From Micromonospora rubida (lineage in GTDB: Bacteria > Actinomycetota > Actinomycetes > Mycobacteriales > Micromonosporaceae): a DNA stretch of 64,000 nt. Both the position numbers and the translations under genes were made by a program. The stretch spans positions 806,001 to 870,000 of the forward strand of contig NZ_JAAALO010000001.1 in assembly GCF_009908295.1 (NCBI RefSeq). The letters run 5' to 3'. Under the pieces are notes generated by a model, which was not told the origin of the DNA, ran no database searches, and saw only the letters and a list, made by a program, of their open reading frames with translations. Numbering within the stretch: position 1 is the stretch's first letter; each line of letters opens with the position of its first letter. This document shows positions 8,274 to 17,599 of the stretch, piece by piece.

Positions 8274-9686
8274 TCAGGCGCCCGCGCCGCGCAGCAGTTC
8301 GACCAGGGTCCGTACGCCGAAGCCGGTGGCGCCGTGGGGCGTCTCATCGTGCGGGGATTCCTCGTTGAAGGCCGCCGACCCGAGGTCGAGGTGGGCCCAG
8401 GGGGTCTCCGGGGCCACGAAGTCCCGGAGGAAGAGCGCCGCCTGGATCGCGTCCCCGGGGCGGTGGGAGGCGTTGGCCCGGTCGGCCACGGACGAGCCGA
8501 GGTGGCGGCGCTCGGACCCCAGCAGCGGCAGGCGCCAGAGGGGCTCGCCCGCCCGCGACGCGGCCCCGAGAAGTTCCGCCGCGAGCGCCTCGTCCCCGGT
8601 GAAGAGGGCCGCGGCCCTGGTGCCGAGGGCGTGGGCGACCGACGCGGTGAGGGTCGCCACGTCGATCAGGGCATCGGGGGCCGGGTCCCTGGCCAGCAGC
8701 AGGGCGTCGGCCAGGACCACCCGGCCCTCGTTGTCCGCGTTCAGGATCTCCGTGGTCGTCCCGTCGGCGTGCCGGACGACGTCACCCGGGCGCACGGCGG
8801 CAGGGCCGGGCATGTTCTCGGCCAGGGGCAGCAGCGCCCGCAGCCCGACCGGCAGGCCCAGCGCGACGGCGGCCGACACCGCGCCGACGACCGCTGCGGC
8901 GCCGCCCATGTCGGACTTCATCGCGCACATCCCCTGCTGGCTCTTGAGGGAGAGGCCGCCCGAGTCGAAGGTGATGCCCTTGCCCACCAGGGTCACCTCG
9001 CGCGCGCGGACCGGCGGCGCATAGCGGATCTCCACCAGGCACGGCGGTTCGGCCGACCCCCGACCCACCGCCAGCAGGCCCGCCATGCCCAGGGCGATCA
9101 GCGCCTCCCCCTCGTGCACGGTGCAGGAGAGCGGCCCGCCCGCGAGCCCCGCGACGCGGCGGGCGAACTCCGTGGGGGGCAGCTCCCCTCCCGGGCTGTT
9201 CACCAGGTCGCGGGCCAGGCAGACCCCCTCGGCGACGGCCACGCCCTCGGCCACCGCCTCGGGATGGGCGGTGCGGACGGTGATCTCGGTCAGCGGCTGG
9301 GCGGGGCCGGAGCGGTGCCGGTCGTAGCGGTACGCGGCCAGCACCGCCCCCTCGGCCACCGCGCGGGCGCGGGCGGGCGCGGGCACCGGACCGCCTTCGG
9401 CCTCGGCCAGGTCCAGCCGGAGGGTGCGGGCGGGGCCCGCGGCGCGGACGGCGGCGACGGCCGCCCGGCGGAAGGTCGCCGCAGTGGCCGCCCCGGCGGG
9501 CCCGAGGCCCACGGTGAGCAGCACCGTCCGGCCGTCGGGGTCCGGCTCGGCGACCACCTGGCCCGCGCGGCCGGTGAAGCCGCGGCGCAGGGCGAACGTC
9601 CCGGGGCGCGGACCACGGTGCCAGGGCAGGGCCACCGCGTCGGCGGGCCCGGCACCGGCGACCGCCGTCACGGCGACGACCGCCAC
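8274..9686 (-). CDS. botP: BotP-like M17 leucyl aminopeptidase, removes the precursor Met
   Basis: A 470-residue M17 (PepA) family metallopeptidase. Two-metal active-site motifs are visible: VGKGITFDSGGLSLK (about 234-248), MKSDMGGAAAV (about 259-269) and NADNEGRVVLAD (about 314-325). The last is a variant of the usual NTDAEGR, with metal-binding Asp and Glu retained. In bottromycin biosynthesis the BotP enzyme cuts off the start Met and exposes the Gly amino group that later forms the macroamidine. It starts at GTG 9686, 3 bases after the botR stop, and is the last gene of the minus-strand bottromycin transcript. Confidence 0.9.
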   Translation of the reverse strand: MAVVAVTAVAGAGPADAVALPWHRGPRPGTFALRRGFTGRAGQVVAEPDPDGRTVLLTVGLGPAGAATAATFRRAAVAAVRAAGPARTLRLDLAEAEGGPVPAPARARAVAEGAVLAAYRYDRHRSGPAQPLTEITVRTAHPEAVAEGVAVAEGVCLARDLVNSPGGELPPTEFARRVAGLAGGPLSCTVHEGEALIALGMAGLLAVGRGSAEPPCLVEIRYAPPVRAREVTLVGKGITFDSGGLSLKSQQGMCAMKSDMGGAAAVVGAVSAAVALGLPVGLRALLPLAENMPGPAAVRPGDVVRHADGTTTEILNADNEGRVVLADALLLARDPAPDALIDVATLTASVAHALGTRAAALFTGDEALAAELLGAASRAGEPLWRLPLLGSERRHLGSSVADRANASHRPGDAIQAALFLRDFVAPETPWAHLDLGSAAFNEESPHDETPHGATGFGVRTLVELLRGAGA

Positions 9687-9689
9687 GGC

Positions 9690-10322
9690 TCAGGCGCGCT
9701 CGTAGGCGGTGCCGGCGTGGTTGCGCTTGAGCAGGCCCTCGTCCACCAGGGCGCGGCGCAGGGTCACCCAGTCGTCGAACCACTCGCCGCAGAGGGCGTT
9801 GACCCGGGTCTCGGGGTACACCTCGCCGGGGGTGAAGGCGTCGGCCACCACGGCCAACACCCGGGAGCGGATCTCGGCGTCGCCGGGGATGGCGGTGATC
9901 CGGCCACGGCGGAAGTACGCGCCCGCGCCGTTCCCGCCGCTCCGGCCGGCGACCCGGACCTCGGCCTGGACCGCGCGACGGAAGGCGTCCTGCACCGGGG
10001 CGTACGAGTGGGTCTCGCGGTTCTCGGCGGCGATCCCGCCGTCCACCAGCTTGCGCAGCGCGCTCGCCGCGGCCTTCTGGGTCAGGCCCGCCTGCTCCGC
10101 CACCGACCCCACGGTGCGCGCGCCGAGCACGAGCGCGGCGAACGCGGCACGGCGCGCCGGCTCGGCGAGCAGTCCGACGATGTCGCCGCAGGACGGCGGG
10201 CGCTCGGCGGAGCCGGTCGGCGGCTCAAGGTCGACAGTGGGCACAGGGCACCTCGCCTCGGGATCGCTGGGCGGCATCGATCGCTTCCGGGCCAACCCGT
10301 TTCCGGGTTCGTCCACTTGCAC
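9690..10322 (-). CDS. botR: BotR-like regulator with winged-helix and DUF2087 domain
   Basis: About 210 residues. The N-terminal half (about 45-105) looks like an ArsR-type helix-turn-helix: IVGLLAEPARRAAFAALVLG, then TVGSVAEQAGLTQKAAASAL. The C-terminal DUF2087 part is visible as FTPGEVYPETRVNALC and TLRRALVDEGLLKRN. Published bottromycin clusters have a regulator of this type in the same place. The start may be GTG 10322 or ATG 10277. A paralog of the same architecture lies at 26220-26777. Confidence 0.85.
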   Translation of the reverse strand: MQVDEPGNGLARKRSMPPSDPEARCPVPTVDLEPPTGSAERPPSCGDIVGLLAEPARRAAFAALVLGARTVGSVAEQAGLTQKAAASALRKLVDGGIAAENRETHSYAPVQDAFRRAVQAEVRVAGRSGGNGAGAYFRRGRITAIPGDAEIRSRVLAVVADAFTPGEVYPETRVNALCGEWFDDWVTLRRALVDEGLLKRNHAGTAYERA

Positions 10323-10379
10323 AACGTAGCAGTCGCCAACGGCCGCTCCGGTCCGGAAACCGGTGCCGTCCCGGCGGGG

Positions 10380-12329
10380 TCAGGTACGCACCGTCGGCGC
10401 TTCCAGCGTGACCGGGACGGCCGTGCGGGGCCGACGGACGCTGCTCTCCGCAGGCGGCGTGCGGTACGCCGAGGGCCGGTGCCGCACGGGCAGGGCGATC
10501 ACCTTGGTCCCCTCGATGAACACCCAGCGGCGGCGCTGCCACGCGTGCAGCAGCTCCAGGGTCGGCTCCCAGCGCGCGCCGGACCAGCCCTGCGCCTGCA
10601 GATCGCGGAAGCGGGTCCCACCGATCAGGGCGCGGAACAGGCGGGCCTCCTCCCCGCTGAGCACGGCGTCGCCTCCGGGCAGACCGGGCCGCTGGTCGGT
10701 GAGCACGACCGAACTGAAGCCCAGCCGATAGCTGAACCGGGCGCCGCGGTGGTGGGCCTTCCAGAGCCGCACCCGCGCGGCCAGCCGGGTACGCAGCTCC
10801 GCGTTGCGGGCGTCGTCGTCGAAGTCGCCCTCGAAGTGGTAGGCGATGTCCCACAGTTCCTCGTCGGACAGCGCCGGGTAGGCGAAGCGGTAGCCGGGAA
10901 AGGGCTCCGACAGGGTCAGACCGAAGGACCCGGGCCGCTCCACGTACGGGCTGAACCGGTCGAAGTGGATGGCCAGGATGTCGGCGTCCGGCGGCTCCAG
11001 GTGGGTCAGCGAGGCCACCAGGTTGATCTGGGCCAGAAGTGAGGCGGGCGTCTCGCCCGGGTACCCGGTGAGGATGTTCCATACCGGCAGGACGCCGAAC
11101 TCCGAGCAGCCCAGCAGGAACCGCACGTTCTGGAACGCGGTGGCTCCCTTCTTCAGCGCGCGCAGCCCCTCGGTGCTCAGGCTCTCGATTCCGGGCTGCA
11201 CCGAGCGCACGCCCGCGCGGCGGACCGCGCGGATCTGCGCCCAGTCCATGTTCGCCTTGACCTCGAAGAAGAGCGAGTGGTCGGTGCGCAGCCGCTCCAC
11301 CCGGGGCAGCGCGGTCTCCAGGTAGCCGAGGTCGAGGATGTTGTCCACGGCGAAGAAGTCGAGCACCCCGTAGCGGTCCATCAGGTAGCGCAGCTCCTCG
11401 GCCACCGAGTCCGGGTGCTTGCTGCGGTAGTTCATGGTCGCGCCGTTGAGCCCGCAGAAGGTGCAGTGCGTCTTCGCGCCCCACCAGCAGCCACGGGAGA
11501 ACTCCACCGGGAGGGTGATATCGGGTTCCAGGCCGTGCAGGCCGACCGCGCGCAGCTGCTCGAAGAACCCGTCGTAGTTGGGCCGGGGCACGCTGAGCTG
11601 ATCACCGTTGCGCGGGACGGGTGGGGCTGGCAGGGCGCGGGCTGCGGGCGCGGCGTCCCCACGTACCACCAGCCGGCCCCCGCCGACGAGCGGACCGCCG
11701 GCCGCGACCTGCCGCAGCAGCGCGGCGAAGGCGTCCTCCCCCGGCCCGTCCACCACCGCGTCCACGGCCAGGAACTTCGCCAGCAGGGTACGGCCCATCG
11801 GGCCCTCGCAGTTGCTGCCGCCGAGCACGATGGTCCCGGAGTAGCCCGCCTCGCGCAGCCGCTCGGCCACCGCCAGGGTCGGGCCGTTCTGGCTGAAGGT
11901 GCTGGTGAAGCCGATGATCTGCGGATCGGCGCGGAGCAGGCCCTCGGCGGTCTCGGTCACGTGCCGGTCGGCGACCGCGCGCAGGGCGTCGACCAGGGCG
12001 ATCTCGTCCTCGGTGATCCCCCGGTCGCGGAGCAGCACGTAGTAGGCGGCGCGCTCGGCGTCGCCCGCCCCACGGCGGGCGTACACCCAGTCTCCGACCG
12101 ACAGGTGGTACAGGCCCTCGGACACCCGCGCGTACGCGGCGGACCAGTCCGCGGCCGACAGGCCGAGCATCCGTTCGGCCAGGGCGTAGAAGCTGAGGTA
12201 GGCGTAGTCGGAGACCACCTCCCAGCCCTCCGCCTCGGCCACCGACCGCAGGGTGCCGACCTGGATCGACGGCCGGTGGACGTTGTTCCAGGGCATCGAC
12301 ACGAGTGCCGCGCGGCCGGCGTCGCTCAT
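10380..12329 (-). CDS. botRMT3: BotRMT3-like B12-dependent radical SAM C-methyltransferase
   Basis: A 649-residue RiPP-maturation radical SAM protein. The N-terminal region (about 1-240) is a cobalamin-binding-type Rossmann domain with VLGGSNCEGPMG. The radical SAM cluster motif is CWWGAKTHCTFC, a CX7CX2C spacing with Cys281, Cys289 and Cys292, the form typical of this methyltransferase family. It is expected to methylate an unactivated beta carbon of the core. By position and published assignment (from memory) it should act on Pro. It starts at ATG 12329 with GAGGA upstream, 7 bases after the P450 stop. Confidence 0.9.
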   Translation of the reverse strand: MSDAGRAALVSMPWNNVHRPSIQVGTLRSVAEAEGWEVVSDYAYLSFYALAERMLGLSAADWSAAYARVSEGLYHLSVGDWVYARRGAGDAERAAYYVLLRDRGITEDEIALVDALRAVADRHVTETAEGLLRADPQIIGFTSTFSQNGPTLAVAERLREAGYSGTIVLGGSNCEGPMGRTLLAKFLAVDAVVDGPGEDAFAALLRQVAAGGPLVGGGRLVVRGDAAPAARALPAPPVPRNGDQLSVPRPNYDGFFEQLRAVGLHGLEPDITLPVEFSRGCWWGAKTHCTFCGLNGATMNYRSKHPDSVAEELRYLMDRYGVLDFFAVDNILDLGYLETALPRVERLRTDHSLFFEVKANMDWAQIRAVRRAGVRSVQPGIESLSTEGLRALKKGATAFQNVRFLLGCSEFGVLPVWNILTGYPGETPASLLAQINLVASLTHLEPPDADILAIHFDRFSPYVERPGSFGLTLSEPFPGYRFAYPALSDEELWDIAYHFEGDFDDDARNAELRTRLAARVRLWKAHHRGARFSYRLGFSSVVLTDQRPGLPGGDAVLSGEEARLFRALIGGTRFRDLQAQGWSGARWEPTLELLHAWQRRRWVFIEGTKVIALPVRHRPSAYRTPPAESSVRRPRTAVPVTLEAPTVRT

Positions 12330-12336
12330 GGGTTCC

Positions 12337-13524
12337 TCACCAGATGACGCGCAGGTCGTAGACGTTGCGCAGGAAGGGCGGCTCGGCCGCCGGGTCGGGC
12401 AGCCGGTAGTCGGGGATCAGCGCGTGCCACTCCTCCCAGGCGGTGAGGATCTGCGCCCGGGCGTACGCGGCACCGAGGCACTGGTGGTGGCCGGTGCCGA
12501 AGGCGATGTGCGGGTTGTGCTCGCGGTCGAAGTCCACCCGCTCCGGTTCGGGGAAGACCGCCGGGTCGTAGTTCGCCAGGGCCAGCGGCAGCAGCACGGT
12601 GGAGCCCTCGGACGCCACCCCGGCCGCGCCGTCGCGGGTGGCCAGCCGGCCCGGGTACATGCAGGAGTTGGCCCGCAGGAACTCCTCCAGCGCGGCGGGG
12701 CGGATGCCGGGGTCGCGCAGGAAGCGGCGGCGGTCGTCGGGGTGGTGGGCGAGGTGCTGGATGCTGTTGGCCATGTGGTTGACCGTCGAGTCCACCCCGG
12801 CGAGGAAGAGCACCGTGAGCAGGGACTCGCGGTCGGCGTCGCTGACCGGGACGCCGTCGATCTCCCAGCCGAAGGTGGCGCTGGTCAGGTCCCCCTCGAC
12901 CGGCTCCGCGCGGCGCCGCTCCACGTGCCGCCGCACGTACTCCTGGAGGGCGGGGAAGGCCGTCTCGGCGTTGAACGCCTGGCGCGGGTCCGGCGCCTCG
13001 CGGGAGCGGATCATCGCCACGTCGATGGCGAGCAGATGGTCGAGGTCGGCGAGCGGCCAGCCGACGGCGAGCATCAGGTTCTCCATCACGTACGGCCGGG
13101 CGAACTCGTCGGAGAAGGAGACCTCGCCACGGTCGACGAGGGCCGAGATACGCCGCCGGGCGTTCTCCCGGATCGCGGGGGTCAGGTCCCGGGCGCGCTG
13201 GGGAGTGAACCAGGCCGCCAGCCGCCGCCGCCACTCGTTGTGCCTGCTGCCCTGGATCGTGAGCGGGATCCAGCGCTCCTCGTCGGCTCCCGCGTTGGCG
13301 CTGACCCGGGACACGCTGAAGGTGTCCTCGTCGCGGAAGGCCGCGCAGATCCCCTCGTAGCTGGAGAGGACCCAGAAGCTCTCGCCGTGCGAGCTGTGGA
13401 ACGCCCCGTCGCGGGCGTGTCCCGCGGCGACGCGCCGGTACGCCTGCGGCGCGGCGAAGAAGTCGAAGTCCACCGAGTCCACCGCCCCGGTCGCTCCGGT
13501 GACCGGGCACTTGTCAACCTGCAC
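12337..13524 (-). CDS. botCYP: BotCYP-like cytochrome P450 (oxidative decarboxylation to thiazole)
   Basis: A 395-residue P450. The heme loop is FGTGHHQCLGAAYA with Cys349. The I-helix reads LFLAGVDSTVN, where Ser replaces the usual Thr within AGxDS. In the bottromycin pathway the P450 removes the thiazoline carboxylate to give the terminal thiazole. It starts at GTG 13524 with AAGGAGAG about 6 bases upstream, overlapping the end of botAH by 11 bases. A longer upstream frame to 13572 lacks a good ribosome-binding site. Confidence 0.9.
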   Translation of the reverse strand: MQVDKCPVTGATGAVDSVDFDFFAAPQAYRRVAAGHARDGAFHSSHGESFWVLSSYEGICAAFRDEDTFSVSRVSANAGADEERWIPLTIQGSRHNEWRRRLAAWFTPQRARDLTPAIRENARRRISALVDRGEVSFSDEFARPYVMENLMLAVGWPLADLDHLLAIDVAMIRSREAPDPRQAFNAETAFPALQEYVRRHVERRRAEPVEGDLTSATFGWEIDGVPVSDADRESLLTVLFLAGVDSTVNHMANSIQHLAHHPDDRRRFLRDPGIRPAALEEFLRANSCMYPGRLATRDGAAGVASEGSTVLLPLALANYDPAVFPEPERVDFDREHNPHIAFGTGHHQCLGAAYARAQILTAWEEWHALIPDYRLPDPAAEPPFLRNVYDLRVIW

Positions 13525-14911
13525 CAGCTCTCTCCTTCTTTCGTTGAACAGCGGGGGCCGGGTCGAGCCCACCCCTCGGCCAGACCCCGTCGGCCAGCCC
13601 GGCGGCGGTCAGCCGCACGGACCAGAGCTCGTCGAGGTCACCGGCGTCGAGCAGCACGCCGTCGACCAGCACGGCGTCCGGGCGCGCGAGTTCGGCCACC
13701 GCCTCGGGCGGCCTGCGGTAGAGCACGAGGTCGGCCGCCGCCTCGGCCGTGCCCCAGCGCATCGCGGCGTGCGCGTCGGTGGTCGCCGCCCGCAGCAGGG
13801 CGGCGAAGGGCAGGCCCGCGCGGTGCAGCTCGGCCAGCTCCTTGTGGAACGACGGCCCCGCCACCACGAACGGGTTGCCGCAGTCGGTGCCGACCAGCAG
13901 CCGCGCGCCCGCGTCCGCCAGGGCGTGGACCAGGCCGCCGAGCCGGTCCACCAGGGCGCCGCGCTCGGCCGCGGCGGCGCGGTCGAGCCCCAGCGCCTCC
14001 CGGGCGGCCGAGGTCCACGCGCGGACCCGACCCGCGTCGGCCAGGGCGAGGGCCGTGGGCGACGGACGGGTCCACCGCCGCTCGCCGGTCAGCGCCCGCC
14101 AGGTCACCAGGGTGGGGCAGGCGAAGCGGCCCGCGAACCCCTCGGCCAGGGCGACGACGTGGGGCTCCACGCGGTCCAGGGCGGCGGCCAGCACCGCCCA
14201 GCGCCGGTCGGCGGGCAGCCGGAAGACGTTCGGCACCAGTCCGTAGAGGTGCTCGGTGGACCACATCGCGGCGCGCGCCTCGGCGAACGGCACCCGCTCG
14301 GGGGCATGCCCGACGACGGGGAGGCCCACCCGGTCGGCGGCGGCGGTGATCGCGGCGAACCAGGCGGGCTCCAGGTCGTCGTAGACCTTGATCCCGTCGA
14401 AGGCGAAGCCGAGGGCTTCGTTGAGGACGTGGTCGGCCGAGCGCGGGTCGTCCACCACCATCGCCCCGCCGGGCACCCGGGTGCCCGGGCCGTCGACCAC
14501 GGCCGTGCTCACCCAGGCGCGCGGGACCACGGCCGTCCGGGCGCGGTGCACGCCCGCCGTGTAGCGGTGCGCGGGCTCGCCCCAGAGCTGCCGGTAGCCG
14601 GTCACGCCATGGGTGAGCAGGCCGATGAGGTCACCTGCCGAGGACACGTGCGCGTGCGAGTCCACGAACCCCGGCAGCGCGTACCACCGGGCGGGCCCGT
14701 CGGCGGGCAGACCCTCGACCAGCCCGCCGTCGGAGACCACCAGGTCCCGGGCGGGCCCGGGACGGCCGGTGGCCGGATCGACCGCCGCGACGGCGGGGAT
14801 GCGGTGGGAGCGGGGCCGGGCCGCGAGCGCCCGCAGCGCCTCCGCCTGCGGGTCACCGACGGGGAGCAGCCCGACCCGCAGCCGCCACTGTGCGTCCTCG
14901 CTGGGCTTCAC
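13514..14911 (-). CDS. botAH: BotAH-like amidohydrolase, removes the follower peptide
   Basis: A 465-residue amidohydrolase-superfamily metal enzyme. The first metal site is GFVDSHAHVS (about 82-91), with later metal or catalytic residues at GIKVYDDLE, VVGHAPER and LLVGTDCGN. In bottromycin biosynthesis this enzyme cleaves after the thiazoline once the macroamidine exists and releases the C-terminal follower. The GTG start at 14911 overlaps the botH stop by four bases, so the two are translationally coupled. Confidence 0.9.
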   Translation of the reverse strand: MKPSEDAQWRLRVGLLPVGDPQAEALRALAARPRSHRIPAVAAVDPATGRPGPARDLVVSDGGLVEGLPADGPARWYALPGFVDSHAHVSSAGDLIGLLTHGVTGYRQLWGEPAHRYTAGVHRARTAVVPRAWVSTAVVDGPGTRVPGGAMVVDDPRSADHVLNEALGFAFDGIKVYDDLEPAWFAAITAAADRVGLPVVGHAPERVPFAEARAAMWSTEHLYGLVPNVFRLPADRRWAVLAAALDRVEPHVVALAEGFAGRFACPTLVTWRALTGERRWTRPSPTALALADAGRVRAWTSAAREALGLDRAAAAERGALVDRLGGLVHALADAGARLLVGTDCGNPFVVAGPSFHKELAELHRAGLPFAALLRAATTDAHAAMRWGTAEAAADLVLYRRPPEAVAELARPDAVLVDGVLLDAGDLDELWSVRLTAAGLADGVWPRGGLDPAPAVQRKKERAGAG

Positions 14912-15711
14912 CTGACCCCCGTCCCGGCGGCGCGTCCGGCGATCTCGGCCGCCACCCGCGCCCCGACCTCGGCGAGCCGGTGCGCCGCCTTGACCCGGGT
15001 GGGACTGTCCACCAGCCAGAGCCGGGCGTCGAGGCGGCGCTCACCCACGGTGAAGACGTCCAGCTCGGCGTCGCCCTCGGCGGTGATCAGCACGAGGTCC
15101 TGGCCGGAGTGTCGGCGCTCGACGCCCCGGGCCGAGCCGTGCCACAGGCCGCGGGTGACCGCCGCCAGCTCCGGCAGGTCGACCCGGGTGCACGCCTCGA
15201 CCATCCAGTCCGGGGCGCCGACGCGGCGGAAGTGGTCGGTGAGGTAGCGGCACCCGTCGGGGGCCTCGATCGCCGCCGCTTCCTCCTCCACCGCGTCGTC
15301 GGGAAGCTCCACGGCCTCCGCGTGCGCGCAGAAGGAGTAGGCGCGGGTCACGCGCGCGTCGGCGGCAGCCACCTGGAGGGCCGTGCGCCCGCCGAAGTAG
15401 ACGCCGAACACGGCGTAGCCGGGGTGGCCGAAGAGGTCCATCACCGCCCGGACGTCCTCGACGTGCCGGTCGATGCCGTGCCGCTCCGGGGCGCCGACGC
15501 GCTCGCTGGCCCCGCGCCCCCGCAGGTCCAGGGCGAGGATGTCGGCGTCGGGCAACGCGTCGAGGAACCCCGAGTCGACCCAGATCCGCCGGTCCATCGC
15601 CACGCCGTGCACCAGCACGATCGGCTCCCCCGAACCCGGCCTGCGTATTCCGCGCAGCCGGGCGCCGTCGGCGGAGGCGGTCTCGAAGGGTTCCAGGTCA
15701 GGCTGTCTCAC
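14908..15711 (-). CDS. botH: BotH-like atypical alpha/beta-hydrolase-fold epimerase
   Basis: A 267-residue alpha/beta-hydrolase-fold protein: IVLVHGVAMDRRIW at the oxyanion-loop position and LDLRGRGASE after it. The nucleophile elbow reads VFGVYFGG, so the residue where hydrolases carry Ser is Tyr105. It therefore cannot be an ordinary serine hydrolase. This fits BotH of bottromycin biosynthesis, which lacks the hydrolase triad and epimerizes the Asp next to the thiazoline. The GTG start at 15711 overlaps the end of botRMT2 by 14 bases. Confidence 0.88.
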   Translation of the reverse strand: MRQPDLEPFETASADGARLRGIRRPGSGEPIVLVHGVAMDRRIWVDSGFLDALPDADILALDLRGRGASERVGAPERHGIDRHVEDVRAVMDLFGHPGYAVFGVYFGGRTALQVAAADARVTRAYSFCAHAEAVELPDDAVEEEAAAIEAPDGCRYLTDHFRRVGAPDWMVEACTRVDLPELAAVTRGLWHGSARGVERRHSGQDLVLITAEGDAELDVFTVGERRLDARLWLVDSPTRVKAAHRLAEVGARVAAEIAGRAAGTGVR

Positions 15712-17599
15712 TGCGGCCTCCCAGGGCGATGGCGCGGCCCAGATCGTCGCGGCCGCTGTCGTGCACGGCCAGCACCAGGCCGTGCGGGGCCTCCAGGAAC
15801 ACCCAGCCGCAGTCGGCCCACCCGGTCAGCTTCTCCCGGGCCTGCTCCTCCGTGGCACCCGCCTCGACGGCGGTCGCCACCGCCTGGGTGATCCGTCCCC
15901 CGTGGGCGAACCCGCGGAACAGGACGTTCTCCCAGCCGCGCAGCACCTGCCGGCCCCGGCCCACGTGCGGGCGGTGGTCGTGGACCGCGGTGACCGTGGG
16001 GCCGAGCCGGTAGGTGAAGCGGGACTGCTCGTGCAGCTTCTTCCACAGCCCCACCCGGGCGCCGAGCCTGCGCCGTAGCGCCAGCAGCAGCTCGCCGTCG
16101 GCGGCGGCCGGCTCGTCGTGGTCGAACGAGTAGGCCAGCCCGGCCCGGTCGACCTCGGCGCCGGGGTGGACGTACCGGTACTTGGCCTCCGGACCGCGCA
16201 GCTCGATGCCGAACTCATCGGGCTTCTCGAAGTACGGGCTGTAACGGTCGACCCGGACCTTGCTCACCGTGGACGGCGGGTCCAGGTGCGACAGGAAGGG
16301 GATCAGCTGTAGCTGTTCCTCCAGCATCCCCGCCTGCTCCCCCGGCATCGCCGAGAGCAGGTTCCAGCCGACCTCGATGCCCAGTTCCCGGCAGAGCACC
16401 AGGAACCGCAGGTTGTGGAAGGCGGTGGCGCCCTTGCGGAGCAGCCTCAGCGAGCCGGTGCTCAGGCTCTCGATGCCGGGCTGCACGGTCATCACCCCGG
16501 CGGCCCGCAACTGCCCGAGCGCCTTGGGCCCGAGGTTCGCCTTGACCTCGAAGAACGTGGTGACGTCGACCTCGGCCTCGGCCAGCTCCGCCAGGCCGTT
16601 GTCGTCCTTGGCCAGGATCGTGTCCACCGCGTACGTGTCGAGCACGCCCTGCCGCTCGGTCAGCTCGCGCAGCGTGTGCACCAGTTGCCGGCCCGACTTG
16701 CTGCGGTAGGGCATGCCGCTGCCGTTCTCGCCGCAGAAGGTGCAGTGCATCTTCTCGCCCCACCAGCAGCCGCGCGACATCTGGAACGGCAGCGCCACGT
16801 TCGGGCGGATCAGCTCGGTCCAGGGCAGCTCGCCCAGCCGGCGGAAGTAGTCGTCGTAGCGGGGCACCGGCACCGCGTCGACCGACTGCACCACCGGCGC
16901 GGTGACCACCAGCCGGGAGCCGTCGCGGACCACCACCCCCGACGCCGAGATCGGCGTGTCCGGGCCCTCGGCGGCGCAGAGCGCGGCCACCGCGGCCTCC
17001 CCCTCGCCCTGCACGACCAGGTCCACGAACGGGTAGGTGCGCATGACCGCCTCGCCCATCGGCCGGTCGCAGTTCGCGCCGCCGAGGAAGATCAGCCGGT
17101 CCGGGGCGCGGTCCTTGATGGCCCTGCCGACGGCCAGGGCGGGCACGAGCTGACTGAACGAGGTGGTGAAGCCGAAGCCCTGCGCGCCGGTGGCCAGCAG
17201 CCGCTCGGCGGTCTCGGCGACGAACCGGGGGGCCCCGGCGCGCATCGCCAGCACGAAGTCCACCAACTCACCGGAGACACCGCGCTCCCGCAGGAACGCG
17301 GCGTACTCGGCGCGGGCGGTGTCCTCGTCCTCGTCGCGCGCCCCGGGTAGGCCACGCCCGAAGATCCAGTCGCCGACACCGAGGCCGTAGAGCTCCTCGC
17401 CGATGGTGTCGTAGACGGTGGCGAACCGCTCCGGCCCGCAGTCCAGCTCCTTGACGGCGAACTCGAACCAGTCCAGGTAGATGTACTCCGCGGCCACCGG
17501 GCCGCCCCCGGACTTGACGGCCAGCGCCATCAGCGAGGCGACCTGGATGGACGGGCGGTAGAGGCTGTTCCACGGGGGCGCGACGAGGACGAGTTTCAT
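15698..17599 (-). CDS. botRMT2: BotRMT2-like B12-dependent radical SAM C-methyltransferase
   Basis: A 633-residue paralog of the other two methyltransferases. It begins MKLVLVAPPWNSLYRPS with a cobalamin-type N-terminal domain (FLGGANCDRPMG). The cluster motif is CWWGEKMHCTFC, with Cys278, Cys286 and Cys289. By order and published assignment (from memory) it should beta-methylate the Val residues to tert-leucine-type side chains. It is the most divergent of the three. The ATG at 17599 overlaps the botCD stop as ATGA. A long open frame continues upstream, but it is the antisense-rich overlap with botCD. Confidence 0.9.
   Translation of the reverse strand: MKLVLVAPPWNSLYRPSIQVASLMALAVKSGGGPVAAEYIYLDWFEFAVKELDCGPERFATVYDTIGEELYGLGVGDWIFGRGLPGARDEDEDTARAEYAAFLRERGVSGELVDFVLAMRAGAPRFVAETAERLLATGAQGFGFTTSFSQLVPALAVGRAIKDRAPDRLIFLGGANCDRPMGEAVMRTYPFVDLVVQGEGEAAVAALCAAEGPDTPISASGVVVRDGSRLVVTAPVVQSVDAVPVPRYDDYFRRLGELPWTELIRPNVALPFQMSRGCWWGEKMHCTFCGENGSGMPYRSKSGRQLVHTLRELTERQGVLDTYAVDTILAKDDNGLAELAEAEVDVTTFFEVKANLGPKALGQLRAAGVMTVQPGIESLSTGSLRLLRKGATAFHNLRFLVLCRELGIEVGWNLLSAMPGEQAGMLEEQLQLIPFLSHLDPPSTVSKVRVDRYSPYFEKPDEFGIELRGPEAKYRYVHPGAEVDRAGLAYSFDHDEPAAADGELLLALRRRLGARVGLWKKLHEQSRFTYRLGPTVTAVHDHRPHVGRGRQVLRGWENVLFRGFAHGGRITQAVATAVEAGATEEQAREKLTGWADCGWVFLEAPHGLVLAVHDSGRDDLGRAIALGGRSETA

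Noticed and set aside
8334..11042. A 900-codon open frame on the plus strand opposite botP, botR and botRMT3
   Set aside because: Its translation is a low-complexity Arg/Gly/Val/Gln-rich mix with no motifs, and it lies antisense to three recognizable genes. It is an artefact of very high GC third positions.
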